Part shown: positions 56,501 to 63,885 of the stretch, piece by piece
How positions within the stretch are numbered: the first letter of the stretch is position 1
Layout of the letters: every line of letters starts with the position of its first letter
Source: Zoroaster sp. YZ-2022
Taxonomy: Eukaryota > Echinodermata > Asteroidea > Forcipulatida > Zoroasteridae
Length of the DNA stretch: 64,000 bases
Assembly: GCA_029582265.1 (NCBI GenBank)
Contig: CM055822.1
Location: 41,314,036 to 41,378,035 of the forward strand
Direction: 5' to 3'
Translations under genes and position numbers: made by a program
Notes under the pieces: generated by a model
Database searches by the model: none
What the model saw: only the letters and a program-made list of their open reading frames with translations
What the model was told of the DNA's origin: nothing

Positions 56501-59500
56501 GCACTTTAGTGGGAAGTTGCTATCGAGGTCAAAACCATTCAACTGCCTGTTTTGACTGTTGACCCAAATGTGCACACAGGGGCATTTTTGACTGGGTTTT
56601 TACTGTCATTTTGACCACCCTGAACAATACCAGACAACGCTTTTTACCAGTCAAAAACGGTCGACTCATTTTGACCTGTAAATGTACTTACTACACATAA
56701 GGTTTGACAGTGTTTGACTTTTCAGTGCACTAGATATACCTTGGCAAGTATATCAACATTTTGACTGATTTTGATTCTTGTAGTAGTAGGAGGGTTAATA
56801 GCCATTTGATTTGGTTAGATTGAGGAAATATACGATAAATCTGTAAATTGAACCAGTGACAAAGTATCTTCATGTTTTTACAGTTCATGATTGAGGAGCA
56901 TGAAGCCTACCGCAAGGAGAAGTTACAGCAAGAGTACAACGATGCTTACTGGGAACAGCACTACACCGTGTGTCGAGACAGGATACCAGTCTTCCTGGAG
57001 GCCATAGCCGATAAGATTCTCAGGACGGGGAAGTACCTGAATGTCATCAGGGAATGTGGTAAGAACAGCTTTCAGTGTTTGGGTTTCGGAAACGCTTAAA
57101 GGTTTTCCGCTCCGTGCATGCCAGTGTCCTTTGGCGTGGAAAATGATTAAACCACCTACAATCAGTGCAGTTTTTGAAACAACCCATTCAGGTCACTCCA
57201 AACTGTTGCAGTTGTTGCCAGTGGCCTCATATGGTTACCCTTCTGTGCACTGTCACACCACTGAGATTGCAGGGTAAAGTGGTCTCCCATTGATACATTG
57301 CAGGCCATACTTATATGTTCAAACAACCAGCTACATCCAGCTGTAAACCTGACCACGTATTTTGACTGTAAACACACCTATACAAAATCACTAAAGACTG
57401 TGGTTTGTAATGGCCTTCAGTGTGTGTTGAGTATGTAATCGGAGATCACGGATCTTATTTACAGTGGCCTTGGGTGGCACTGGGTTGATTTTGTAAGATT
57501 ACAGGACAGCAGTGGCTTGTATGCTTTAAAGGTTGGTGAAGAACATATTGGAAATTTAGTTGATCGGAGTGGCCTCCATGTGAAGTAGCGTTAATCGGTC
57601 TCATTTCCAGTATCAGCTTTCATGGTGCAGAATGAGGTATTTTGGGGGTACCAGTCTAATAACTAGGTTCATTGTATTGGGAAACATTGTTTGTCAAGGA
57701 TACAGTGCCCTGAACAAGCTGGTCATATGTCCAAAACATGAACATTCAAGTTGCAAATGTTTTTTGTTTTGTTCAGCAAACTCCAGCGTTGACTCATGTG
57801 ACAACTTTACAAAAGATGTTTGCAACTTGTCAACGTCCACAAAGAGCTCATTAACCCTAACCCCCTAATTGTTTTCATTAGAAACCCTCCTGAATCCACC
57901 AAAGTCAATCGACATGCACTAAAAAGTCACCCAGTTGTTTGACTTTGATGGATTTGGTACAATGGGCAAATGCAAAGCATCCATGGCTTGGCTATACACA
58001 GTCCTGAATCCAACAAAAGCAGCCGATGGAGTTTGATGGATTTGGTACAGTGGCAAATTATGCAAAGCATCCATGGCTTGGCTATACACAGTCCTGAATC
58101 CAACAAAAGCAGCCGGTGGAGTTTGATGGATTTGGTACAGTAGCAAATGCAAAGCATCCATGGCTTGGCTATACACAGTCCTGAATCCAAACAAAAGCAG
58201 CCGGTGGAATTTGATGGATTTGGTACAGTAGCAAATGCAAAGCATCCATGGCTTGGCTATACACAGTCCTGAATCCAACAAAAGCAGCCGGTGGAGTTCG
58301 ATGGATTTGGTACAGTAGCAAATGCAAAGCATCCATGGCTTGGCTATACACAGTCCTGAATCCAAACAAAAGCAGCCGGTGGAATTTGATGGATTTGGTA
58401 CAGTAGCAAATGCAAAGCATCCACGGCTTGGCTATGCACAGTCCTGAATCCAACAAAAGCAGCCAGTGGAGTTCGATGGATTTGGTACAGTAGCAAATGC
58501 AAAGCATCCATGGCTTGGCTATACACAGTCCTGAATCCAAACAAAAGCAGCCGGTGGAATTTGATGGATTTGGTACAGTAGCAAATGCAAAGCATCCACG
58601 GCTTGGCTATACACAGTCCTGAATCCAACCAAAGCAGCCGGTGGATTTCGATGGATTTGGTACAGTAGCAAATGCAAAGCATCCACGGCTTGGCTATACA
58701 CAGTCCTGAATCCATCAAAAGCAGCCGGTGGAGTAAGATGGATTTGGCACAGTAGCAAATGCAAAGCATCCACGGCTTGGCTATGCACAGTCCTGAATCC
58801 AACAAAAGCAGCCGGTGGAGTAAGATGGATTTGGTACAGTAGCAAATGCAAAGCATCCACGGCTTGGCTATGCACAGTCCTGAATCCAACAAAAGCAGCC
58901 GGTGGAGTTTGATGGATTTGGTACAGTAGCAAATGCAAAGCATCCATGGCTTGGCTATACACAGTCCTGAATCCAACAAAAGCAGCCGGTGGAGTTTGAT
59001 GGATTTGGTACAGTAGCAAATGCAAAGCATTCCATGGCTTGGCTATACACAGTCCTGAATCCAACAAAAGCAGCCGGTGGAGTTTGATGGATTTGGTACA
59101 GTAGCAAATGCAAAGCAACCATGACTTGGCTATACACAGTCCTGAATCCAACAAAAGCAGCCGGTGGAGTTTGATGGATTTGGTACAGTAGCAAATGCAA
59201 AGCATCCATGGCTTGGCTATGCACAGTCCTGAATCCAACAAAAGCAGCCGGTGGAGTTTGATGGATTCGGTACACATGGCTACATGCTCTTCGCTGGGCT
59301 AAACATGTACAGTACTGAATCCACCCAAATCAGGCAAAACCAGGCGGTGGATTTTGATGGACTTGGGGTAGTTAGGGTTTAATGATTAACCCTCCTTCTA
59401 CTACAAGGGTCAAAATCAGTCAAAATGTTGATATACTTGCCAAGGTATATCTAGTGCACTTAAAAGTCAAACCTTACGTGTAGCTTGTACATTTACAGGT

Positions 59501-62500
59501 CAAAATGAGTTGATCATCTTTGACTGGTAAAAGCATTGTCGGGTATTGTTCAGGGTGGTCAAAATGTCAGTAAAAACCAGTCAAAAATGCCCCTGTGTGC
59601 ACATTTGGGTCAACAGTCAAAACAGGCAGTTTTGACCTCTATAGCTACTGTTATAGCAGACTAAAGTTACTTGCCAGCTATAGTAGGAAGCTTAATAAGA
59701 CGTTGCAAGGTTTGCATGGTGGAAAGTAATACATGTAAATACAGTAGAGTAGGTTTGAGGTAGCACCATGTAATAATCTCTGTGTGGTTCTGAGAAGAAC
59801 CTGTGGGTAATGAAGTTTTTTTTTTTTTTTTTTTTTTAAAGGTCGTGACCCCAAGTGCCCCCATGCAGAGGAGATACTTTACACGTTGAAAGAGCGTCAG
59901 TATGTGGAGCATATAGAACATGCCTATCAGTACGCTAGCAAGGTACTCCTAGATCACATCATGGAGGGTAGAGAACTCATGCCCAGGCTTAGGTAAATAA
60001 ACCAATTTTGTTTCTTGTCAACAATGAATGTTAAATGTTTTTAAAAACCTTTGGTTTCACTGCCTGATTGACCCAAAAGTTTGTTTGTAGAGGTTTACAA
60101 TTTTCTCTTAGATTATTCGAAATTGACATTTATTTCTTAGTTAATCTTGTTAACATATATAAAAGAAAAGTTAAGCAAATAAAAACATTAAGCGAGAAAA
60201 GAAGAGATATTTTATGTTTCCAACTAAAAGTACTGGATCAACTGCTTTTCATCATGTAGCGTGGGTTTCACCATATTTTAGAAATATTTCACCATTATTT
60301 TAGAAAATGTTACAGGGAAGGTATATCATTGTTTTTTGGTAATGTATATGTTTTCAACCCCTTTGTTTTCAAGAAATATGTGACCTGCTTCATCGAAATG
60401 AGGAATGTCCCCCAAATTTCACATATTTTGAGATATGGATATCAACTTAAAGAGAATGTAATGGGCTTTCTGATGATGCCAAACATTCATTTTTTGGTTA
60501 ATTTCATTCCTGTGTTAGGATGTGATAAATTGATAATGTAATAATGCAGTCATCATGTCTGTTTGGTGAACTTTGGAAGTCCATTCCATGGAAATATGTT
60601 CCTCATTCCTCATTTCGATGGAGCGGGTCACATATGTTATTAAACTAACCTGTGAAAGTTTCATTACCGTACAGTAAATAATAACGTTTTTGAGAAAAAG
60701 ACCCCAAAAAATGTTTTTGTGATTTACGGGTGGGATGTCTCCGGTTTGTGGTCTCCGCGCGCGTCGCCTCAGACCCGTGCATCAGCATTTTTAATTTTTT
60801 AATTTTTTTTTGTCTATGAAATGATGTCCAATTGCAGCCAAAATTGCTGGATCGATTGGAATTCTGCCGTGCTGTGCTTTAAACGACTTTTTCCACATAG
60901 GGGTATGAACGTTTGCCCGATTTGTGAGGCCTCTCTTGGCCACCATACTTTGTATATGGGAAATTTGGTCCATGCGTATACAACATATCACGTATTTCCC
61001 TGTTGGCAAAAAAAAACCGATGGTCACTCAAAAAAAAAAAAAATGTGTCACCGTACCGATTTCGAAGTCGACCGATGACCAGAAACCGGAGACTTTTTTG
61101 GGGGGCCTTTAAGGGAGTTGCTCAAAACCTGAAACATTTGGAACGTTCAATTGGGAACACTGACTGCTCCCTTTGGGAACCTGTGCTGTGCTCAATGGGA
61201 ACAGGCAGTCTTCCATTTGGGAACGGCTGCTTTTCCTGGAGGGAACACTGGATATTATCTTTTGAGAACACAGTGTGTTCCCACTGTCCCAAATGGTAGT
61301 TTTGGGACACTCCCTAAGCTGGACCTTCCCATGTACAAGATCTATGCCCGAAAAAGAACCCAGCAGATACTGAAAGAGTAAAGGCTTATCCTGATGTCTC
61401 TAGTTGAATGGCTGCATAATGGCCCGGAGAGCTCTGAAACATTTGGAAAAGGTACTCTATCAAATCATATCTATCCATGCCTAGGTCCATCAAGCGGTAC
61501 TTCCTGCTAGAGCAAGGAGACTTCTTCGGCCATCTGATGGACATAACGACCGAGGAGCTAAAGAAACAGGTTGATGAGATCATCCCAAGCCGGCTGGAAT
61601 CTCTCCTGGAGCTTGCCTTGCGCACCAGCGGGGCAAACTCAGATACATTCAAGGATGACCTTAGGTATAGTTAATACCTTCAGGCCTGTGATTTCTCGGG
61701 ATTTTTCCTGATTTCAGGATTTTGTACAAATCTTCCTTTGCCTCAAAATTTTCTTGAAAGAAGAGACGTAGCCACCAAGGAAAGAAAGAAGTAGCCTGTA
61801 TTGTGTCCAAACCTCTAGTTTCTTGCTTGTGGGGATGTGGAGAGTCTGTAAATCCTCCAAAATTAAACATCCAGGAGGTTCAGGGGGCTTTGTCCTCTAG
61901 ACCAAAGGAGAGACCAAGGCCCACTGCCCATTTTTCAGGATTTTTCAGGATTTTTTACTTTTGTCAAATCACACCCCTGTACCTTACAAACTAGTTCATC
62001 ATTTTTATTTCGTAAAGCGCTTGTACACACTATTGGTAATCCCAATAGACAAAATCTCAAAAGAAATATGTGACTGGCTCTGGCAAAACCCTAAACTTGG
62101 ACCTAATTTTCAAAACATCTGATATCAAATGAAAGAGGAAAATCTAGAGAATCAAACTATACCGAAATCTCACTGAAAAATTGGGTTAGGGTTTTGCCAG
62201 AGCCAGCCACATATGTGCAATTGGCTTTTTGCCACCATTTAACTAATTTATTCTTGATATTGTAATTTTGACAGTATTTTTATTGTAATGACCATGTGAT
62301 TTGAACTTTGGGTCACGAAGTGATTTAAAATAAAAAATCAATTCAACAAAGTTTTAAAAAGTTAATGATGGTATCAAACATCCTGTGAAATTTTAATCAA
62401 ATTATACAATTATAAATTTTTTTTTAATGAATCAAAATTCCACATCAAAATTCCACATCAAAATTCCACAAAATGATTGTGCATTGGTGTGTTTTTACGT

Positions 62501-63885
62501 TTTATAATAAGTTGCCGTCAGACAACCATTTTGTAAATTCATTTTAACAATTCCTGTTTCTCTAAGATGAAAGTAATTCAGACAAAATAATTTCTCAATA
62601 TGATTTATGCGTATGCCAACTTTACACCAAGTAAGTTTTTATGTAATAATTTATTGATTTGATTATGTGGTTATTAACCCTCCTACACTAGCTGCACTTT
62701 AGTGGGAAGTTGCTTTAGAGGTCAAAATCAGTCAACTGCCTGTTTGACTTGACCCAAATGTGCACACCGGGGAATTTTTGACTGGTTTTTACTGTCATTT
62801 TGACCACCCTGAACAATACCAGACAATGCTTTTACCAGTCAAAAATGGTCAACTGATTTTGACCTGTAAATGTACTTACTACACGTAAGGTTTGACAGTG
62901 TTCGACTTTTAAGCGCACTAGATATACCTTGGCAAGTATATCAACATTTTGACTGATTTTGACCCTTGTAGTAGTAGGAGGGTTAACCAATGTTATACCT
63001 TCCCTTTAATGTAGCATGTCACCACTGGAAAGTCCTTGTTGTACCTATTTTGCAGGGTGGAGTTACTTCCTTATGATCTCATCACACAGCTCCTTAGAAT
63101 ACTCTCCATCGAATCAAGAATCGAGAAATGTAAGTTTTGTAAGAATGTCCTGTTTAAACATTCTACCACCTGGACAAATTTCATTTCTCGTCAAAATTTT
63201 TTTTTTAAAGATTCCTGCACTGGAAGGGGGTGGTGGGTTTTGAGTCCCGCCCGAGTCCCCTGTGGATTTGTGTCTGCAACGTGAACACGAAACCTACTAT
63301 ATGGCTTCTAAGCTACGTCGGTGAAGGACAAATGCTTTAATGTGTTAATTTTAATAGAAATTAATCCTCCTACTTTAGCTGAACTTTAGTGGCAAGTAGC
63401 TATAGAGGTCAAAACCAGTCTACTGCCTGTTTTTGTCTGTTGACCCAAATGTGCACACAGGGGCATTTTTGACTGGATTTTACTGTCATTTTCACCACTC
63501 TCAACAATACAAGACAATGCTTTTACCAGTCAAAAATGGTCGACTCATTTTGACCTGTAAATGTACTTACAACACATAAGGTTTGACAGTGTGTGACTTT
63601 GTGCACTAGATGCACTCGATATACCTTGGCAAGTATATCAACATTTTGACTAATTTTGACCCTTGCAGTCACATAAGGGTTAATAGATCATTATATACCT
63701 TTTATGATAATAATAACAGATGCTCTTGACTAAAATGCTGATTGCTTAAAAGTACTATTTGCTGTTTTTTTATCGCAGCCATAATTCAAGAGATTGACCC
63801 TACAGAGTTCAATATCTCCTGTTTGGAAGCGTTCTCATTTGACTACGTCGTCAGGTGGCCAGAGTCCCTCATCCTCAGCAGAAAA
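41450..63885 (+). CDS. TUBGCP2: Gamma-tubulin complex component 2 (13 exons, 3' part beyond the window)
   Basis: A core subunit of the gamma-tubulin small complex and ring complex; with GCP3 it binds gamma-tubulin and nucleates microtubules at centrosomes. Coding exons: 41450-41502, 43130-43297, 44497-44659, 45783-45885, 53109-53275, 53781-54008, 54919-55118, 55418-55532, 56884-57058, 59842-59992, 61485-61664, 63056-63129, 63779-63885. They total 1884 nt (628 codons). Every exon junction keeps frame and every intron is GT-AG. Diagnostic stretches: start MSEFRVHHQV, KNRTPYVTT (exon 2), IEDKSSFEYG with VNHAL (exon 6), SIKRYFLLEQGDFF (exon 11), LEAFSFDYVV (exon 13). Exons 5-9 cover the N-terminal GRIP1 part; from exon 10 the gamma-tubulin-binding GRIP2 part begins. 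Human GCP2 has about 900 residues, so roughly 270 C-terminal residues lie to the right. Confidence 0.96.
41933..42150. mobile_element. TTAA-bounded MITE, family A (copy 6, TUBGCP2 intron 1)
   Basis: TTAAAGGGACACTATCGTCA at the left, GATGATATTGCCCTTTAA at the right; full-length interior with GGCATGGAATCGGTGTCC and inverse. Confidence 0.8.
42285..42800. repeat. Family F element in TUBGCP2 intron 1, split by a TTAA element
   Basis: The left part has GAAGTTGGTAAAGGTACCAATC and TTCCGCCTGAAATGCTCTC. The right part has GATTCAAAGAAAGTGAGCAT and the terminus CAATGTTGTACCTTCCCTTT. A family B element (42425-42721) sits between them. Confidence 0.5.
42425..42721. mobile_element. TTAA-type MITE, family B (TUBGCP2 intron 1)
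   Basis: TTAACCCTCATACTTTAGCT at the left; AGAAGGGTTTA at the right (border degraded). The interior GACTGTTGACCCAAATGTG, TTTTACTGTCATTTTGAC and GCACTAGATATACCTTGGC are diagnostic for family B. Confidence 0.78.
42801..43000. repeat. 24-bp tandem repeat, about 8 copies
   Basis: The unit AAAAAGTGTCCTTCAAGAC plus RGGAC is repeated with only A/G variation at one site. It starts exactly at the end of the family F terminus (CCTTCCCTTTAG) and ends 130 bp before TUBGCP2 exon 2. Three open frames through it are by-products of the 24-bp period. Confidence 0.92.
43130..43297 (+). CDS. TUBGCP2: TUBGCP2 exon 2
   Basis: Residues 18-73. Acceptor TTCATTGTAG|T, donor AAGAA|GTGAGT. Contains LYVDLLLKNRTPYVTT and VSAHSAKRKIAEFS, among the best conserved N-terminal GCP2 stretches. 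Confidence 0.96.
43437..44063. mobile_element. TTAA-type family C element with expanded 44-bp end repeat
   Basis: Starts TTAACCCTAACTCCCTAGGC. The first 44 bp (TCCCTAGGCCCATTTGCTTA, CACATAACCTGAATCCTTCC, TAAC) are tandemly repeated about six times (43446-43700). The rest follows the copy at 40689-41084 up to TTAGTCTATTTGTCTG, after which the right terminal repeat is missing. Confidence 0.82.
44064..44496. other. Intron 2 remainder
   Basis: Pyrimidine-rich stretch (44064-44270) with runs such as CTCTCTTCTTTTGTG, then sequence shared with 46510-46640 and 54540-54660 (GAATTGGCTGTTGCAATCTG), and a poly-A run at 44462-44477 just before exon 3. Confidence 0.5.
44497..44659 (+). CDS. TUBGCP2: TUBGCP2 exon 3
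   Basis: Residues 74-128. Acceptor TTTTGACAG|T, donor GAG|GTGATG. Encodes AVVYLLSKLSEDKETV, matching the human LVYLLSKLTEDKET region, then a more variable linker. Confidence 0.95.
44733..45060 (-). mobile_element. Retroelement 3' end, minus strand, (ATT)n tail
   Basis: On the minus strand GCGCCATGAGCGTCTC ... CCGGCGCATTACAAATGTTC runs into ATTATTATTATTG. It is the same stem plus ACAAATG plus (ATT)n arrangement as the LINE at 56370-56448. No protein-coding part. Confidence 0.5.
45275..45685. mobile_element. hAT-type MITE with perfect 8-bp TSD (TUBGCP2 intron 3)
   Basis: The 411-bp element TAAACTTGGGCGATAATACG ... TATTCCCCAAGCTTA is flanked by GCTGGAAT at 45267-45274 and 45686-45693. Arms are rich in CGATAT/ATATCG. 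Same family as 18966-19462. Confidence 0.88.
45783..45885 (+). CDS. TUBGCP2: TUBGCP2 exon 4
   Basis: Residues 129-162. Acceptor CATCACAG|C, donor AACT|GTGAGT. Encodes a charged segment (VFKKMMREKQSRKN) corresponding to the human linker before the GRIP1 domain. Confidence 0.93.
46004..46393. mobile_element. MITE, CCGGTTTCTGGTC ends (copy 1)
   Basis: GGCCAACAAAAATTCCCCGG-TTTCTGGTC at the left is inverted as GACCAGAAACTGGAGAATTT...GTTTGGCC at the right. The interior contains CATACACAAAGTATGGTGGC and GGCTGCAATTGGACATCGTT. The copy at 60698-61110 is in the opposite orientation. Confidence 0.78.
46778..52814. repeat. Giant 39/36-bp minisatellite, about 160 units
   Basis: The unit runs AAAGTTGATGATGGTATC, then RAATATCCCTTGATATTATTT. 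A 39-bp form (GATGAT) and a 36-bp form (GAT) alternate; a second variable site is ATCGA/ATCAA/ATTGA. The array is 6037 bp with almost no other variation: one T is missing at 49649, and single substitutions occur near 50461 (AAATTTG) and 52513 (AAAGATG). Both lengths are multiples of three and contain no stop in one frame of each strand, giving two pairs of long opposed frames; these are not genes. The flanks match family F elements that hold the unit once. Confidence 0.97.
53109..53275 (+). CDS. TUBGCP2: TUBGCP2 exon 5
   Basis: Residues 163-218. Acceptor CAATGTCAG|T, donor ACG|GTGGGT. Encodes AWVLERPNLTGDF and LGILPLGVQELSIVQDLL, matching human AWVYERPALIGDF and GTLPLASQESAVVEDLL; entry to the GRIP1 domain. 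Confidence 0.95.
53350..53560. repeat. Family F fragment (TUBGCP2 intron 5)
   Basis: GATTGGTATTTGAAGTTGATGATAGG-ATCCAACATCCCTTGAAC and TTTTGTCCGAGGTGCTTTCA align with the satellite unit and its right flank; the unit is present once. Confidence 0.5.
53781..54008 (+). CDS. TUBGCP2: TUBGCP2 exon 6
   Basis: Residues 219-294. Acceptor CTTTTACAG|G, donor AAA|GTAAGT. Encodes GKYILLRP, DQSLDISLRE, YSAVVRFIEDKSSFEYG and VNHAL, the strongest GCP2-specific match in the window. Confidence 0.97.
54183..54453 (+). mobile_element. TTAA-type MITE, family C (TUBGCP2 intron 6)
   Basis: CTAACCCTAACGCCCTAGGT at the left (TTAA degraded) and GGGGTGGTTAGGGTTAA at the right. Interior as in 26673-26931, opposite orientation. 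Confidence 0.75.
54455..54890. repeat. Family F element (TUBGCP2 intron 6)
   Basis: CAAGCTGATGATGGCATTAA-TCTTTCCTGG with GTGTCGGAGGTTCTG is the single satellite-unit homologue. The right end GATTCAAAG-like segment and CCAACATTAGCTATACCTTCCC matches other family F termini. A block GAATTAGCTGTTGCAAACTG shared with 46520 is inside. Confidence 0.55.
54919..55118 (+). CDS. TUBGCP2: TUBGCP2 exon 7
   Basis: Residues 295-361 (phase 2 end). Acceptor TATTTTATAG|G, donor TTGG|GTGAGT. Encodes AQLEHQFRQGQLPLQRFWFY and LSLLHE (human QLEQLHRQGLLSLQKLWFYIQP, LSLLHD). Confidence 0.96.
55418..55532 (+). CDS. TUBGCP2: TUBGCP2 exon 8
   Basis: Residues 361-399. Acceptor TATCATAG|A, donor GAG|GTGTGT. Encodes CLFLTQSACAPYFEILEKW and YKGIIKDPY, near-identical to human. 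Confidence 0.97.
55610..56448 (+). mobile_element. 5'-truncated CR1/L2-type LINE (TUBGCP2 intron 8)
   Basis: Carries the C-terminal part of a reverse transcriptase frame (about 55654-56307), ending in the typical HITPVLRNLHWLPVKQRI and FSVSAPTLWNSLPQEIR motifs of CR1/L2-like elements, then a short 3' UTR. The 3' end is AAGCGCCTTGGA...GGCGCTTTACAAATGC and (ATT)n. The catalytic palm (YxDD) is absent because of 5' truncation, so it is not autonomous. The frame is still open, indicating fairly recent insertion. Confidence 0.88.
56481..56798 (+). mobile_element. TTAA-bounded MITE, family B (TUBGCP2 intron 8)
   Basis: TTAACCCTCCTACTATTGCT to GTAGTAGTAGGAGGGTTAA, intact borders. Interior as for 42425-42721. 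Confidence 0.85.
56884..57058 (+). CDS. TUBGCP2: TUBGCP2 exon 9
   Basis: Residues 400-457. Acceptor TTTTTACAG|T, donor TGTG|GTAAGA. Encodes FMIEEHE, EYNDAYWEQHYTV, ADKILRTGKYLNVIRECG, end of the N-terminal GRIP domain. Confidence 0.97.
57851..59382. mobile_element. TTAA-bounded family C element with internal minisatellite (intron 9)
   Basis: Left TTAACCCTAACCCCCTAATT and GAAACCCTCCTGAATCCACC; right GGTGGATTTTGATGGACTTG and GGGTAGTTAGGGTTTAA. Between the two ends the element is filled by the 87-bp tandem array 57951-59265. Confidence 0.82.
57951..59265. repeat. 87-bp minisatellite, 15 units
   Basis: The unit contains GATTTGGTACAGTAGCAAAT, GCAAAGCATCCATGGCTTGG and CACAGTCCTGAATCCAACAA plus GCAGCCGGTGG. 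87 bp is 29 codons, so several open minus-strand frames run through it; they repeat one 29-residue peptide and shift at units with 1-bp indels. ATGGCTTGG/ACGGCTTGG variants cluster in the middle. Confidence 0.94.
59386..59695 (-). mobile_element. TTAA-bounded MITE, family B, inverted (TUBGCP2 intron 9)
   Basis: TTAACCCTCCTTCTACTACA to TAGTAGGAAGCTTAA. The whole interior is the reverse complement of the copies at 56481 and 62674. Confidence 0.83.
59842..59992 (+). CDS. TUBGCP2: TUBGCP2 exon 10
   Basis: Residues 458-508. Acceptor is a T-run of about 20 then AAAG|G, an unusual AAAG end; donor AG|GTAAAT. Encodes EEILYTLKERQYVEHIE and YASKVLLDHIM, start of the gamma-tubulin-binding C-terminal domain. 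Confidence 0.94.
60375..60636. mobile_element. MITE, ATATGTGACC ends (copy 1, intron 10)
   Basis: AATATGTGACCTGCTTCATC-GAAATGAGGAATG at the left and CATTCCTCATTTCGATGG-AGCGGGTCACATAT at the right are inverted over about 34 bp. Confidence 0.75.
60698..61110. mobile_element. MITE, CCGGTTTCTGGTC ends (copy 2, inverted)
   Basis: Reverse complement of 46004-46393: GTCTCCGGTTTGTGGTCTCC at the left, GACCAGAAACCGGAGAC and GGGGGGCC at the right; interior CCACCATACTTTGTATATGG. Confidence 0.78.
61111..61316. repeat. GGGAACA-rich short element
   Basis: TTAAGGGAGTTGCTC and GGGACACTCCCTAA are inverted ends. Inside, GGGAAC occurs six times with spacing of about 20-35 bp, ending in an inverted pair (GAACACAGTGTGTTCCC). 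No product recognised. Confidence 0.5.
61485..61664 (+). CDS. TUBGCP2: TUBGCP2 exon 11
   Basis: Residues 508-568. Acceptor CATGCCTAG|G, donor TTAG|GTATAG. Encodes SIKRYFLLEQGDFFGHLMD and LESLLELALRTSGANSD, the most conserved part of GRIP2. Confidence 0.97.
62067..62217. mobile_element. MITE, ATATGTGACTGGCTC ends (copy 2, intron 11)
   Basis: ATATGTGACTGGCTCTGGCA-AAACCCTAAAC is inverted as GTTAGGGTTTTGCCAGAGCC-AGCCACATAT; about 31-bp arms. Its left flank AAGAA equals that of 60375-60636, so these bases may belong to the element. Confidence 0.75.
62345..62660. repeat. Family F-related fragment (TUBGCP2 intron 11)
   Basis: AAAGTTAATGATGGTATCAA-ACATCC near 62355 and, on the minus strand, AAAACTTACTTGGTGTAAAG at 62620-62640 are both family F words, in opposite orientations. 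Three short tandem copies of CACATCAAAATTC occur near 62450. Confidence 0.4.
62674..62986 (+). mobile_element. TTAA-bounded MITE, family B (TUBGCP2 intron 11)
   Basis: TTAACCCTCCTACACTAGCT to GTAGTAGTAGGAGGGTTAA, intact borders. Best-preserved copy with 56481-56798. A family F terminus (ACCAATGTTATACCTTCCCT) follows directly. Confidence 0.87.
63056..63129 (+). CDS. TUBGCP2: TUBGCP2 exon 12
   Basis: Residues 568-592 (74 nt). Acceptor ATTTTGCAG|G, donor AAAT|GTAAGT. Encodes LLPYDLITQLLRILSIES (human LMPHDLITQLLRVLAIET). Confidence 0.96.
63222..63345 (+). repeat. tRNA-SINE fragment (copy 4, TUBGCP2 intron 12)
   Basis: GTGGGTTTTGAGTCCCGCCC-GAGTCCCCTGT matches the B-box side of the tRNA head at 703-730 (minus strand) in plus orientation, followed by a tRNA-unrelated body. 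The A-box half is missing. Confidence 0.6.
63361..63683 (+). mobile_element. TTAA-bounded MITE, family B (TUBGCP2 intron 12)
   Basis: TTAATCCTCCTACTTTAGCT to TCACATAAGGGTTAA. More diverged than the copy at 62674; the interior has a small duplication (CACTAGATGCACTCGATA). Confidence 0.8.
63779..63885 (+). CDS. TUBGCP2: TUBGCP2 exon 13 (last in window)
   Basis: Residues 593-628. Acceptor TATCGCAG|C, donor AAA|GTAAGC. Encodes LEAFSFDYVVRWPESLILSR (human LEAFSFDYIVKWPLSLIINR). The next exon should start in phase 0 beyond 64000. Confidence 0.96.

Noticed and set aside
57919..59277. Several open minus-strand frames repeating a 29-residue peptide
   Set aside because: Consequence of the 87-bp unit (29 codons) of the minisatellite; frames shift at units with 1-bp indels.
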